A DNA stretch of 64,000 bases from Paratinospora sagittata (GCA_035771175.1 CM069593.1:40237741-40301740), one strand, 5' to 3'. Positions 1 to 12,847 are shown, counted from the stretch's first letter. Numbers and translations are program-made. The notes: generated from the sequence alone by a model not told the origin.

Positions 1-29
1 TATCAGATGATATAAAGAATAATAGACAT

Positions 30-71
<42 letters not shown>

Positions 72-1138
72 AGATATTATAATAAATCTCATCTAATGTT
101 AAATATGAGATGAGGTGTGTCCATTATATAGAATGCATAATATATATGTATGATGTAGTTGCTTAGATAGGTGATGGTGTGCATGTTTAGATCATGTAAT
201 ATAATATGATATTGGATGGGGGCGGTGAGGTGGCACTTAAGTGAAGTTGGTATTAGTGTGTGCAACAAGTTCACTGTTTCAAATTTGCAGCGCCTGGTGC
301 GGTGAAACAGATAAGCAGAGGAAGAGGGCGCAAGAGATAAAATAGGGGAAGGAGAAGAAGAAGAAGAGAGTGCAAAGAGAGGGAAGAAGAGAGGGAGGGC
401 AAGGTTCCCTCATGAGCAGCAACAGTAGTAAGAACGTTCCTATTATTGCTGCTTTTCTGTACGCAGCAAACTGGTCAAAACAGAGCATGTCTTCCGGCAA
501 CTTCTTCGTTGTCTCCGGCGAAAACTCGTCTAGTCATCATAGGGGATTGTCAATAAAGGGAGAGATGGGTGTATTGGCATGAGAATAATAGCAAAACTAC
601 TAAGAAAACATGGTGGTGGCATCCAATGCCTCCACTGTCCTTTGATCCCAAAACAGGGGATGGTTATGGTGAGGGGAGAAAGAGAAGAGAAAGAAGAAAA
701 AGAAAGGAGTGGAGAGGTTGCTTACCGTGGGTACTGGTATGAATTCTCCGACTACCTTCGTTCGTGTTTTCGTTGCTAGCTCGTGAGGGGAGAATGAAGG
801 TCAGAAAGTAAATAGGTGAGATGGCGGCTGAGAGTGATTTTCATATATGTATATACGATAGGGTTCGGGTGACATTGGTGGTGCGCATATTTTTCATAAC
901 TGTTGTGCTTGCAAGATTTGCATAATTGTGGAAAGATAATTTGAGAATTATCCTAGCAAATTTGGAAAGCTCGGACTGATTCACGATAGGCAACTTTGAG
1001 AGAAAATCAAATTTGTAAAGGAAAAATTACCAGCTCTCCCATTACATGCATTCACTCACGTGCGTATTTTGAAGTTTTCGTTTAACGTCTAAAATTTTTG
1101 AAATTACGTAAATACCCTTGAAATTTAGGGGTATTACA
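1..1138 (-). mobile_element. LTR fragment (copy A), 3' part outside window
   Basis: This is the right-hand part of a minus-strand LTR that begins outside the window. Its right edge ends GGGGTATTACA at 1138, which read on the minus strand is TGTAATACCCC, the start motif also used by the gypsy LTR at 37452. Bases 60-560 match 58300-58700 in the same orientation by eye: the same TA tract, the same ATATGAGATGAG block and the same purine-rich block. The two are therefore members of one LTR subfamily. The right edge lies inside an NBS-LRR reading frame, so the insertion broke that gene. No target duplication can be checked because the left end is missing. The short open frames inside are composition artefacts. 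Confidence 0.6.
37..67. repeat. (TA)n microsatellite
   Basis: An uninterrupted TA dinucleotide tract. A similar tract sits at the homologous place in the second copy of this LTR (58243-58280), so it may be an inherited part of the subfamily. Confidence 0.95.
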
Positions 1139-1533
1139 TGATGCTTCTGGGCAAATGTGCAATTTGGATTCCATTCAAATTTAGAACCTTCAGTGTAGGC
1201 ATAGACCGAAAGAAGTCGTCACTAATATTGCTGAAATATGAATTACTCTGAAAATTGAGGGTCAACAGGTTATTAAATAATAATAATATTGGTGCATCTT
1301 CAGAGATTTTATTTGATAATTCATCAGTGAGACCCTTTATGTTTCCTTCCATTGATCAAATGGAGGTGTTTTAGACAAATTAGCCCTTGTTCATACCAAA
1401 AACTTGTTTTTCTTCCTCCCAGTATCACAACCGATCCATATTGCTAAGTCTCGAATCACATCATGCGTCTTAACATATTTCTTATCATCAACATTGCTAG
1501 CCTCCAACAAGCAAACAATCTTTAAACTTCCAA
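1139..1533 (-). pseudogene. CC-NBS-LRR resistance-gene fragment
   Basis: Reading the minus strand from about 1533 down to 1139 gives pieces typical of a CC-NBS-LRR immune receptor. First come the end of the NB-ARC ARC2 region, [16 protein letters not shown], and a [12 protein letters not shown] stretch corresponding to the MHD-like motif (MHDVIRDMALWI in intact genes). Then comes the start of the LRR region, with DDFFRSMPTLKVLNLNGIQI. In-frame stops and at least one frameshift separate the pieces, for example just after KKNKFLV near 1400. The fragment is cut by a copia LTR at 1533/1534 and by the long LTR at 1138. It is non-functional. Its class assignment rests on the motif order, which is specific to plant NLRs. 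Confidence 0.7.
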
Positions 1534-1927
1534 TGATATCTATTGAAATCGAAATGCACAAGCCAATGAAACGACAACAACAAAGTAATCAAACACACAC
1601 AGGTTTACAAGGTTCAGTTTCACAATTTGTGAAACCAACATCCTTGGGGAGCACTTGTTGTCAATCCACTATGAAAGAGATGAAGAAATTACAGAGTTAC
1701 AAGAGAGCAATTCTTGGAGAATTTATACACTGCTAAGAACTAGCTAACTTGTGATTACAACTTAGTTCTCAACCTATTACAGGACTCTCCTATTTATACA
1801 ACTTATGTTCCCTGTTTCTCCAAGTCAACTCCAATCTGTTATAACTTTCTAACATACACAAATAACAACCTGTTACATTCTGTTGTTTTAGTTGTTACAT
1901 TCTAACAGAAGTAACTAACTCTTAACA
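1534..1927 (-). mobile_element. Ty1/copia LTR (3' LTR of the adjacent element)
   Basis: A minus-strand LTR of about 394 bp. Its 5' end, read on the minus strand, is TGTTAAGAGTTAG (right edge 1927). Its 3' end is ...AGATATCA (left edge 1534), giving TG...CA termini. On the minus strand a TATAAATAGG box lies near 1795 and is followed by a leader. An alternative start at TGTTAGAATG (1907) cannot be excluded. The left flank is TCCAA; no matching right flank was found because the 5' end of the element is lost. The LTR is inserted in the NBS-LRR fragment. Confidence 0.55.
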
Positions 1928-2035
1928 TGTTCTCTTTCCTGAGTTTCGGACCACACTTCTTCACAAATGTCCACCTTGGTTCTAAACTCAATAGAGGATT
2001 GTTACACAAGTGATTACTGCCATAGTTCATCGTCA

Positions 2036-5000
2036 TCATTGTATCATTTGTAACAAGCTCAGACAATGTCTGAACTTGCTCAATGATAACACTTTAGTTC
2101 CCATGTCCAAAGGATTGTCATCTATATGTACCTTCTCAAGCTTCACCAACCCAAAATTTACCACTTCTCTAATGAAGTGAAATCTCACATCAACATGCTT
2201 GGTCATTTCATGGAATAATGATTCTTGCATAATTAGATTGCTCCTTGGTTATCACAAAATAGTACAGCATCTTCTTGCAACATCTCCAACTCCTTGAGTA
2301 AACCCTTTAACCATAAAGCTTCCTTTATAGCTTTTGTAGCAGCAATACACTCTACCTTAGTGGTTGACAAGGCTACAATGGCGTGATTTCCAGTTGATAG
2401 AACCTCCACACAATGTAAAGACATAACCTGTGGTTGATCTTCTCTTGTCTAAATCTCCTGCAAAATCTGAATCTACAAAACCTGTTAATTCAACATTACC
2501 AACATTTAAACCAAAATTCGGTCCCATTTCAAGTGATCCTTTAACATATCTAAGAAGCCACTTAACTCCATTCTAGTGTTCTCTTCCTGGGTTTGCCATA
2601 AACCTACTAAGAACACTCACAGCTTGAGCTAAGTCTGGTCTAGTCTTGTACACACCATGGCATACATGAGTGATCATGGCAATTGCATATGGAACCATTC
2701 CATATCTTTCTTCTACTCATTGTTGCTTGGGCATTGTGTTGCTGACAATCTGAAGTGGATAGCCAAAGGAACACTTACTGATTTTGCATCTTTCATGGAG
2801 AACTTTTGTATTACCTTTTCTAGTTAACTCTTTTGTGACAGAAATAAAGAACCCTTCTTCCTGTTCTTTAATATTTCCATCCCAAGGATCTTCCTAGCTG
2901 AGCCAAGATCTTTCATATCAAATTCAGATTTTGGGAAGTCTTTCATCTTCTGAATTTCCTTCAAATCTCTACATGCCAATAACATATCATCCACATAGAT
3001 TAGTAAGAACATTTTCAGATTTGTCCCCAAATCCTTAAAGTGGAAACAACCATCATAGTTGCTCCTCTTAAAACCAAGTTTAAGTATAAATGTAACAAAT
3101 ATTTTATACCAGTCTTGTGGACTGTTTGAGTCCATACAAATATTTTTTCAAGAGACAAACCATATGTTCTTTTCCAAGAACTTTGAACCCTTCTAGTTGC
3201 ACCATGAGTATTTTTTTCTACTCCAATTCCCAATCAAGCTTGGACACTAAGGCCATTAGGATTCTTATGGAGGTGTGTTTGACTACAAGTAAAAAGACTT
3301 CATTATAGTTTATGCCTTCCCTTTGAGTATATCCTTTAGCTACCAGCCTTGTATCTAACTGGTTCTTCCTTGGAGATACCTTCCTTTCTCTTGAAGATCC
3401 ATTTGCAAGTAACAAGTTTCTGGTTTCCCTTCCTCTTAACCAACTCTCAAGTTTGGTTTCTTTGAAGTGACTCAAACTCCTCTGTCATGGCAACAAGCCA
3501 TTTTTCATAATCTTTGCTATGTATATGTCATTGGCTCGCTCTCTTCATAGTCTAGAGCTGTCACTAAAGCATAAGCAATTAAATTTGCAAAGCCAAATCT
3601 ATCAGGTGGTCTAATAGTTCTCCTTACTCTATCTCTTGTCAACTGATATTGATTTCCAGCTTTTTCATTTCCACGAGGGTGAATTTGTTCTTGCTAGTTT
3701 TGCTCATTTTCTGGTGTTTCTTGTGGTACAATTTCATTAGGTTGATGATCATGAGTTCTTCCAATTTGAGGCTCCACCTCAAACTCAAAATACCCTTGAT
3801 CTTTTACAAGTTTTCCTTCTTCAGTTTTATTAGCTTCATTAGCATGTCCTTGTTAGCTTTTGAATAAAACAGTTCATGTTCATTAAAAGTAACATCACGG
3901 CTTATGATCATCTTAACACCTGGAAAACCAATGATCCACAGTTTGTACCCTTTAACACCATCTGGATAACCAAAAAATACCCCTTTAGGTTCCAATTTTC
4001 CCTCTTTTTGATGAGCAAAAGTTGTACATCCAAAAACTCTAAGGTATTTATAACTGGGTGGTCTTCCACTCCACAATTCTTCAGGTGTTTTAAAACCTAT
4101 TGCACTAGAAGGGATCCTATTAATAAAGTAACAAGTTGTCTTGACAGCTTCACCCCAAAAATATTTGGACAAACCTGATCCATATAACATGTACCTAACT
4201 CTATCAAGAAGTGTTCTATTCATTCTTTTAGCTAGGTCGTTCTGTTGGGGAGTTTTCCTAAGTGTCATATGTCTAAGGATGCCATTAGTCTTACAAAATG
4301 AGTCAAATTCTTCATTAATGAACTCTAGGCCATTATCAGTTCTAAAGGCCTTCAACTTCTTATTTGTTTGGTTTTCAACTAAAGCTTTTTATTCCTTGAA
4401 TCTCTCAATGGTTTCATCTTTAGTTTTCATCAAATACACCCAAACTTTTCTAGAATAATCATCTATAAGAGATAAGTACATGTTGCTTCCATGTGATGGC
4501 ACCTTAACTAGTTCCCAAAGGTCTGAATGGACATAATCAAGGATGCCTTTTGTCCTATGCACTGCAGCTTTGAATGCTAGCCTATGTTGCTTTCCTAGAA
4601 TGCAAGATTCACAAAACTCAAGCTTGCTTACACTGTCTCCACCTAACAGCCCTTGTTTGTGCAATTCTTGTAGGCCCTTATCACTCAAGTATCCTAACAT
4701 TTGGTGCCAAAGCTTTGTTTTATCAGAATCTGATCTTGTCACAACATTTGAGTATCCAATTTTTGTGTTGCCAAGGAGAATATAGAGGCCATTCCTCTTT
4801 TCTCCTTTCATCACCACCAAAGCCCCTTTGGCAATTCTTAACAGTCCATCTTGAGACTTGAAAGAATATCCTTCATCATCAAGTGTCCCGAGTGAGATTA
4901 AGTTCCTTTTTAATTCAGTTACATGTCTAACCTCCTTCAGAATCGTTACTAATCCATCAAACATTTTGATAGAAACTGTACCAATTCCAACAACCTTAGA

Positions 5001-5189
5001 AGCCATGTTGTTTCCCATCAGTACCTTGCCACCATTTACAACTTGATATGATCCAAACCAATCTCTTCTTGGACACATGTGGTAAGTGTAGCCTGAGTCT
5101 AACACCCAGCAAAGGTTATGGTTGCATACTACTTTGGCTTTGAGGAAGCCATGATCCGACTTGACATGAGTAAGTTCATGGAGAGGCAT
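2036..5189 (-). pseudogene. Ty1/copia gag-pol remnant (INT, RT, RNase H)
   Basis: A decayed polyprotein of a copia element, resembling the TNT1-94/Tork type. In minus-strand order: 5189-4389 holds a protease-like end ([17 protein letters not shown]), the GAG-pre-integrase domain and the start of the integrase core (LIDDYSRKVWVY). 4355-3804 holds the rest of the integrase (FRTDNGLEFINEEF). 3475-2824 holds reverse transcriptase with the YVDD box (LIYVDDMLLACRD). 2424-2036 holds RNase H (ALSTTKVECIAATK, LFCDNQGAI). The frame breaks several times, at about 4370, 3800-3480, 3200 and 2820-2430, so no product is expected. The gag half, primer-binding site and 5' LTR are absent, so the element is truncated on its 5' side near 5215. 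Confidence 0.85.
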
Positions 5190-5215
5190 ACTGTCTCCAA
5201 GCTCATCGCTTCTCC

Positions 5216-7190
5216 ACCCGGTTATGTGGATTCAAATATCCTTAAAAAACAAGTTTACCTTTGCACGTAATAATTATGTAAATTGGATTTTATTTAAAGT
5301 TCATTGATAGTGTTCATTCATAGTGTTCTTTGTTAAAAAGCTTATTGGATAAAGAAGTAAAAAAAAATAGTAGATGTATAAATTTAATTGAGTGTGTATA
5401 TATATAGACAGAAGAAGAGAAGTACTATGATTGAACATATACAGTCTATATTGAACATTGGTTTAAGATGTACTGATCTTAATACAACTTAAATTATAGT
5501 GACGTAGAAATAAATATAACAAAAGATATTCCTAAAACTTAGTGGTAAAGTCATATTTACATATTTTTTTCAATACTCAAAAAGATTGTATATATTTTTT
5601 CATGTCTCACTTTTAGTTAAATACTTTTTTTTTACTTCTTTACCCAATAAGCTCAATTTATCCTTCATGAAGACTAGATTATATTCTTAAACTAATTTAA
5701 TCAAGATGCAGAAAACATAAACTACCATATTTTAGAAATTTGAGCATGTTCCACATATTGTAAAAATAAATAATAATGGAACTCTTCTAAGTTCTAACCA
5801 AGTATTGACACATGTACTAATCTCTATGTCCTAGTTTTTAAATCTTCCATTTAATTATTAGGTGTCTAAATCTAAATCATGTATCTAACAATTTAATAGT
5901 TGCACTTATAATAATGACGATCGTCCTTGTAATTAATATTGATTAATAGACAAAATAAGAAAATTCTACTTACAAAAAATATTTAACAATCAACTTCTAA
6001 ATAAAATAGAAGTTATGAGACAAGTGAATTCTCTCAAAATGACGTAATTCAACAATTAGCTTAATGTTTACTAAAATAAATAAATATGATTTTTTTTAAA
6101 GTTATTTTATGCAATATTGATAATAAAATATTATAAATTAACTAAAATATTATAAATGATTTGGATCCACACTTTGGACAAAATTAGTGTATTATTGTGT
6201 TTATATTCTGTAAAGATTATATAAATTAATAAGAACCTTAAAATAAACAAAGTACATGAAGATATATAACTAAAAGTTTAATTAGTCAACTATACTAGCT
6301 AAAGTTGATATGTGAATAATGATGAATAAGAACAAAAACATATAGAGATGTATAAATAGAAGTGTTGTAATTTCATCATGATAAAAGTGATTAAATATGG
6401 TTATATAACATAAGTTAGTAAAAGAATAAATAGAAAGTGATTAAGACATTAACTAGAACTTGAAGATAAGTAATGTACATATAGATAAGTAGCTAAAAGT
6501 TAAGTTAGTTAACTATAGTAAACACATAATCTTATTCTTATATATTTTTATAATAAAAAAATAATAATTCTTGTTAATTCTATTTATTTGGTACTATAAT
6601 AGAAACTTATAATATATGTTTCTTGAAATTTGAGAAAAAAAAAGTAAAATAAAAATGAAATTCTACGTTCTTACTTCATTAAATATCAAAAAATGAAGTA
6701 CCTGCATTAAATGTGAAAAAGGAGATAAAGTTATGAAAAAAGGAGATAAAGTTGCTGAATTTATTACTATTCCACCTCCTTACTTCGTCAACAAGAAACA
6801 AAAGATAAAATGAAGGATAAAAAAGCAGAAAACTCACAAAGCTTATGCACAAATATATAGAGAGAGAGAGAGAGCGTAGTAATGTTACATCTAGGTTGGG
6901 TGTCAATTTTATTTTTTGACGCTGATACCCAACCTCCCTTAAATATTTTAAGGTTATGCGTGTATTACGTAGCATCTCAACGTATATAGAGCATTTTTTT
7001 TTTGTGTTTGTCGGGGGTAGGTGATCCATCAACTCATGATCAATAAGTAACATCATGCATATGATTAATTTCTATATCTTTGTGTTAATGTCCCAACTTT
7101 GGAGATGATTCAATTTAAGCCTATATATATATATATAGAGAGAGAGAGAGATTAAGAAAATCTATGAAGTAACAATTAACTAGTAATATA
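5216..7190. other. AT-rich intergenic DNA, no gene seen
   Basis: Very AT-rich, with no convincing coding frame. A weakly conserved block around 6270-6320 (AACTAAAAGTTTAATTAGTC) recurs near 6488-6520, suggesting an old local duplication. A (GA)n tract lies at 6858-6873. Confidence 0.6.
6877..7000. repeat. Short hairpin repeat, MITE-like, copy 1
   Basis: The arms GGTTGGGTGTCA (about 6895-6906) and TGATACCCAACC (about 6923-6934) form an imperfect hairpin. The unit, with its following TTAAATATTTTAAGG...TGCGTGT, recurs in diverged form at 12848-12965. It is preceded by (GA)n. The family is not identified. Confidence 0.45.
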
Positions 7191-7204
7191 TATGTATATA
7201 TATA

Positions 7205-9865
7205 CTAGTCCATGACACGTGCATTTCACGTGAATAAAAAGGGTTGAAAGTTATCAAAAAGGTTAAAAGGGTTAATAATTCCTTAAAAAAAAAAGGAAGT
7301 TGTCTTATATTTAAATAACATTATAAAAAGTACACAAAAAAGGAAAAGAATCGTCAACTCTTTTTAGTGTGAATGTAACTAAGAAGTTAAAGAGAGACAG
7401 GATGTAACTAAGAAGTTAAAGAGAGACAGGAGCATAGAATCGATTCAAGACAATTTTCTAAAAAAGTGGGTTGGACAACGTTGCAATCTTTTAGAAAGTT
7501 GTCATTTTACAAAAAAAATAAATAGTTTTTGTACGTTTAGAAAAAGTGGCACACCGTCGTTAAGAAGTTTTAGCTTTATAAATAATATATATATACTAAT
7601 GTGCAGGCACATGCGTTGCCCGTGTGATTATTTTTGCCAAAGTTTTAAAAACTACTCCTTTAAATTTAATGGGGTCAAATTTGTAATTTACGTTGTTAAA
7701 TAACTTCTACTTCACTCCTTTCATATCTCCTATTTTGTGTGCTTACACATTATTTCACAAATATACCTTTTTTAATTTAAAATTTTATTATTTTTTATTT
7801 TCAATAAAATTATATTTTAATTAAAAATTCAAAAACTTTAAAATTTAAATTTCACAAAAATAAAATAAAATGTTTACAAAATGAACTCATAAATTGAAGA
7901 AAAAAAAATTCATATATATATATATATATTGAAACAAATAAAAGAGTTAAACTAACCCACATAATCAATTGACTAACCAAAATAAAAAAGAAATTGAATT
8001 ATACAGATATGCTTTCTGCAAAATAATGAAGACAAATAAAGCGTTGTAGATATATATGAGTAAATAGTTTTGAAGAATTTGATTTCCATTAGCAAAAGTG
8101 ATACTCATACGCTCCTGTTAAAGAAATGGAAAGAAATTGGATTTCTCATCATGGCACGGTTAAAGGAACTAACAGAAGTGGGACATTGCGCGTTCCAAAA
8201 ACTGAGATCTTGGAAACCACAAAACTGAAAGTCGATGGGGGCATACCGTTTAAAAACTGAAATAATGCCTATGCGCATGAGAAGGTGGGTAATGGGTTGA
8301 TACGGTTTCTTTTTTCAGAATGTAGAGTTAATTGAATAAAATGTCTAAAATACCCTCGTTAATTAATTATTTTTTTACTTAAAAAGAACAATAAAGAGGG
8401 TAAATTTAAAAAAAAAAGGTCAAAAATGGTCACACTGTAAACCTAAAAAACAGATCTATTATAATAGTAATAGTACACATATATATATATATATATACAC
8501 TCGAAGGGGACACTTTACATAAGACCATTTTTGCTAAAGCTTCAAAATTAACTCTTTAAACCACTAGTTGTCATATATTTTAAAAAGGGCTAATATAATA
8601 ATTTAAAGTTATTATATTAGAACAAAGTTGGGGAGGAGGAAGATGGAGAGAGAAGATTCTTGTTATTGTTTGTCATAGCCAGCAAGTAGGGAGGGTAAAA
8701 TAGTCATAAAAATTAGAACATTGAAAAAAAGCTGCGGTATAGCAAACTGCCACTTTTATAATAAATATACTAGTGTACGGCACGACAACAATACCTAAAA
8801 GAATATATAGAGTCTGAAAGAAAACAAAGACAAAAATAAACAAAATGAAATAGAAATAATAGAAATAATGGAGAGAAATAAATATGTATGTGATATTTAA
8901 AATTCTTTTCCTCGTAAATATATATATATTTGAAATTCTTCTCTATTTTCTTGTAATCAAACATAAAAATTATATTCATAAACATTGGTGAACTTATCAG
9001 AATCTCCATTCAGGACCATTAACCTACACCATAATCAATATAAAATAGTGAGTAATCTGAAAAACAAAAATTGAAAAAGCAATAGAATATATGAATTTAA
9101 CTTAAAAAGAAAATAGTAAATTAAAAAATTGTCTATGAAAATAGACAAAATATTCCACACTAAAAACTGAAGCCTAAAACCTTAGAATTATTTGGCACCG
9201 GAAGAATGCATTCAGATTTAAATTTAAGATATATGAAATTCATCTCTATTTCTTTGTAATTAAGCACAAAAACCTTTACATAGTCATAGACATTGGTGAA
9301 CTCCTTGGTATTTCCATTTGTAGCTATCTTATACTAAAACCAATATAAAACACATGAGAAATTTGAGAATCCAAATCACATAAAAATAAATAAATAAATA
9401 AATAAATACAGAGAAGAGAAGAGTGTCGGAAAAGTATCTGAGGAAGTGGTACGGTGGATATCAGTCATCCATATTAACCAATAGGAAAAGATGTGTGAAT
9501 GGTTGGGTAATACCGTGGATGAAAATGGCCAATGGATTTAGAGAATAAAACTGAAAACACGTGAGTTGGTGGGATGGATAAGACATGAATAACCGTTGCC
9601 ATGATAGAGGTAACTGTTTCTGGTTTTTCAAATCTTGCCGGTTGAAGAAACTGATAGATGTGTCCAGTCGGAATAAAAAAAAGAAATTGATAAGATCCCA
9701 AAAAAACAAAAATAATATTTAAAGTTCTTAAATACCCTTAACAACTACTAGGATGTTTTTGGAAGACAAAATTTTAAAAGAAGAATCGAAGGGCATTGTT
9801 GGGATTAAGCCAAAATAGGTTTCACCGTGAAACACTTGTCCAGGTATTTATAACAATTAGCTAGT
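7205..9865 (-). mobile_element. Head-to-tail run of Helitron-like non-autonomous elements
   Basis: On the minus strand three sites have the form GC-rich hairpin-like sequence followed by CTAGT or ATTAGT and an AT run. At 7205 it is CACGTGAAATGCACGTG then CTAGT. At about 7596 it is CACGGGCAACGCATGTG then ATTAGT. At about 8770 it is TCGTGCCGTACA then CTAGT. A hairpin followed by CTRR-T is the 3' end of Helitrons. Just right of each unit the minus strand reads like a Helitron 5' end (TATTATTTATAAAGC near 7588, TATTTATTATAAAAG near 8765, TTGTTATAAATACC near 9860). This suggests units at 7205-7590, 7596-8766 and 8770-9865. There is no Rep/helicase coding, so these would be non-autonomous. Boundaries are approximate. 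Confidence 0.4.
7373..7430. repeat. 29-bp perfect tandem duplication
   Basis: A 29-base unit starting ATGTAACTAAGAAG and ending GAGACAGG occurs twice back to back, at 7373-7401 and 7402-7430, with no mismatch seen. Confidence 0.95.
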
Positions 9866-10530
9866 AAGAAGTATGAATTAATTAATTTAAACAACTGCAA
9901 TAATATTGATCCGTGTTCAAAACTCCCCCTACAACATACAACTGTTTGTCAAAGTGGTCTTGCGCCTGTTGGACGAGCTATCTCAACTTTAAAAAGCAAC
10001 CGCAATTATCAACTAATTTCAGGCGCCATTTAGCGCATCAAATTTCTTCCATAAATACTACCCTCATGTCCTCCATGTCAAGCACTTATCTCAATTTCTT
10101 TCTTCCATCCCTGCTTTCTTAATTAATCCTAGCCTTTTGTTTCTATACATGAGCGAGCCATTTGGGGGGTTATCCTGGGCTATAGTCCTGATAACTTTTT
10201 TTTTAAAACGTTCATAAGACACTTAGCTCAGTAAATAATTTAAAAAAAAAAACTCATGTAATCTCTTCGTACCCAAATGCCAAATTTTCAAATAGCAAAC
10301 CCCTAACCCCCAAATTTTCAAAATGTAAAATCGCAGACCAATCGTACAAACCACTAGAGTAGCGTCGCGGCGCTCAAGTGTCTTATTGGAATCTAAGCAT
10401 TGTCCAACCACGTGTCATTAAAAAAAATAAAGGTTAGTTGTTGGTGTCAATTGGATTGTTGTTTTAAAATTAATGGATAATGCAAGCTCAAAAAAAAAAA
10501 AAAGAATACTTAAAAAACATACATTATTGA
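9866..10530. other. Intergenic, no gene seen
   Basis: No coding frame or recognised element. A GAGCCATTTGGGGGG...CTGGGCTATAG block near 10154-10187 resembles the left edge of the element proposed at 10535-11085, so it may be a second, fragmentary copy of that family. Confidence 0.4.
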
Positions 10531-10534
10531 CATC

Positions 10535-11085
10535 AGGGGCAGAGCCACCTTGGGGGTTACCTGGGCTATCAAGATAATATATATTATATTTTTTTAATAT
10601 AAAATATATTAAATATAAATTTATCAAATAATAATATCTAACAAATTATAATCACAATTAATTAAAAAATTTACATCTAAACACTCGAAAACCCACTCTT
10701 TTAAATTTGTCACTCAAATATCGATTTTTAGCGTTAAAACTTTTTTGTGATAATATTTAGTTAGATTCAAAATAACTACACATGTCTATCATTTGGATAT
10801 TAGCGATTTACATATCTTAAAGTATGCAATAAATAATTCAATATATACACATGTGTAGGTGCACATGTAGTTACAAATTTTTGTAGTTAGATTAGTATTT
10901 CCTGAAAAAGAAATGATAATCTAATTGTAAGAGTTGCAACTACATGTGTGAATTACACATGCTTAACCTTTGGATGTTAGTGATTTACATATCTCAATCA
11001 ATAAATTTTTCTTACACTATTGATTGAGGTTGTCTAAAAATAATTTTTAGCCCACTCTAAATAAAATTCTTGGCCACGCCCATAT
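10535..11085. mobile_element. Possible non-autonomous element with GGGGC...GCCCC-type ends
   Basis: The left edge reads AGGGGCAGAGCCACCTTGGG, followed by CCTGGGCTA. About 550 bp later come TAGCCCACTCTA and TTGGCCACGCCC. The ends are imperfectly inverted (GGGGC.GAGCCA against TGGCCACGCCC), as in a common class of plant non-autonomous repeats that start CAGGGGCGGAGCC. No transposase is present and no target duplication was established. Confidence 0.3.
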
Positions 11086-11146
11086 TTCTATAGCTACTAG
11101 TCTTACCTCAATCTTATCTTGGATAAGCTAATTAATTTGAAAGAAA

Positions 11147-12695
11147 ATGAGGAAGCCCATGCCCATCATCTTTATCACCTTCATGGTCACAATTAGTATG
11201 ATCATGAAAACATCATCAGCAAGTGTTGTGTACAACGTTTTGCAAATGGGAGCCCAGATGGAAGAACTGACTCTACCAAGGCCTTGCAGAACGCATGGGC
11301 CGCAGCTTGTAGGTCTGCTAGATCGGCCGTCATATTCGTTCCTAGAGGAAGGTATTTGATCAAACGCGCTGCCTTTCGAGGCCAATGTAGGAACGCCGAT
11401 ATAACATTTCACATCGATGGCATTCTCGTTGCTCTCCCTCCAATTACTATGCGCTCGCCAACTCCGACCGTTGGATCTCCTTCGAGTGGGTGAAAGGTGT
11501 TTCTATTTACGGTGGAACGTTCGATGGACAAGGGACCGCTTTGTGGTCCTGCAAAGCTTCAGGCCACAATTGCCCCAAAGGGACAACAGTAAGTCATATT
11601 TTTTTCCAAACGAATAGTACTACATGGACATCAATTTCTAGCTAGCTAATTAGGTATATATTGTATTAGTATACATTATTGAATTATCTCAATTTATATA
11701 TATACAGGTGTGTTATTTAACATATATATATATTAAAAATGTTTCAATGATTTGGTGGTGAGTGCAATCACTTTGTTTTATTAATTCCCAAGACATAGTG
11801 ATCAATGGATTAGAGTCGATCAGTAAACAGTCAAATGTTCCACATCGTGATAGACGGTTGCAACAACGTGAACGTGAGAGGGGTGGTGGTCCAAGCCCCC
11901 GGAAACAGCCCAAACACGGATGGCATACACGTGCAAATGTCGTCAGGTGTCACCATCATGAGGAGCGGCATTCATACCGGAGACGATTGCATCTCCGTCG
12001 GCCCTGGCACCACCAACTTGTGGATTGAGCAAATTGATTGCGGCCCAGGCCACGGCATCAGGTAAATTAATTAAGGCTAGCTAGTTATAGAGACATTGGC
12101 CCTGTTTGGTATAAGTTTTAAAAGAAGTTGCATGTTTGGATCATTATTAACTTATTAACAAACTGATCATGTTTAATTGTTGGTGATGACGATATGGATG
12201 GATCATGTACGAGCAGCATTGGGAGTCTTGCGAAGTCATACGACGAAGCGGGGGTGCAAAACGTGATGGTGAGACGGGTAGCGTTCAGGGGAACACAGAA
12301 TGGGCTGAGGATAAAGGCCGAGCAAGGGGTTCGTGAGAGGTGTGGTGCTCCAACACGCTTACATGAACAACGTGGAAAACCCAATAGTGATAGATCAAAA
12401 CTACTGTCCTCATTGAAATTGCCCCAACGAGGGATCAGGTGTTGCAATCAGCCAAGTGACATACAAGGACATTCGTGGAACATCAGCAACCCCAATGGCT
12501 GTTAAATTCGATTGCAGTCCCAGGAATCCCTGCAGAGGGATTAGATTGGAGGACGTCAAGCTTACATATGGAAATCATCGACCTGCACATTCCTCCTGTG
12601 CCCATGCAGGTGGTACTGTTTATGGCTTCGTTGTCCCCGCAAGTTGTTTTAAATCAAATATTAATCAACTAATTAAGATGATCACTAATTACTAA
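11147..12695 (+). pseudogene. Polygalacturonase (GH28) pseudogene
   Basis: The sequence resembles a plant pectin-degrading polygalacturonase acting in the cell wall. Exon 1 (11147-11588) encodes a hydrophobic signal peptide (MPIIFITFMVTISMIM) and the N-terminal YNVLQMGA, then AWAAACRSARSAVIFVPRGRY and YGGTFDGQGTALW. It is split by frameshifts near 11262 and 11444. Exon 2 (about 11767-12061) keeps the catalytic signatures NTDGIH, GDDCIS and GHGI in one frame. Exon 3 (12217-12695) has IGSLAKSYDEAG and GTQNGLRIK, then a frameshift near 12325, a TGA at about 12417 inside CPH-NCPNE, and the normal C-terminal end (SSCAHAGGTVYGFVVPASC). The RIKTW motif is damaged. GT/AG introns are retained, so this is a decayed gene rather than a processed copy. 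It may be a pollen-type exo-PG relative; that is inference. Confidence 0.85.
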
Positions 12696-12847
12696 TTCCA
12701 AGTTAATAATTTTGAGTGGACTGCAGCTGGTTAGTTAATTTTGTTTTACTGGGACTAGTGATGATTAATTAATATATATTGCATGAGCATCGAGAAGATG
12801 CATGCGTAGTTGTTCTGTTCTTCTCACGTAAGGTGTTGTACTTTTAT

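Noticed and set aside
6855..7155. tRNA or other small RNA genes near the hairpin repeats
   Set aside because: No A-box/B-box pattern or cloverleaf was seen here or elsewhere in the window. The hairpins are simple two-arm structures.
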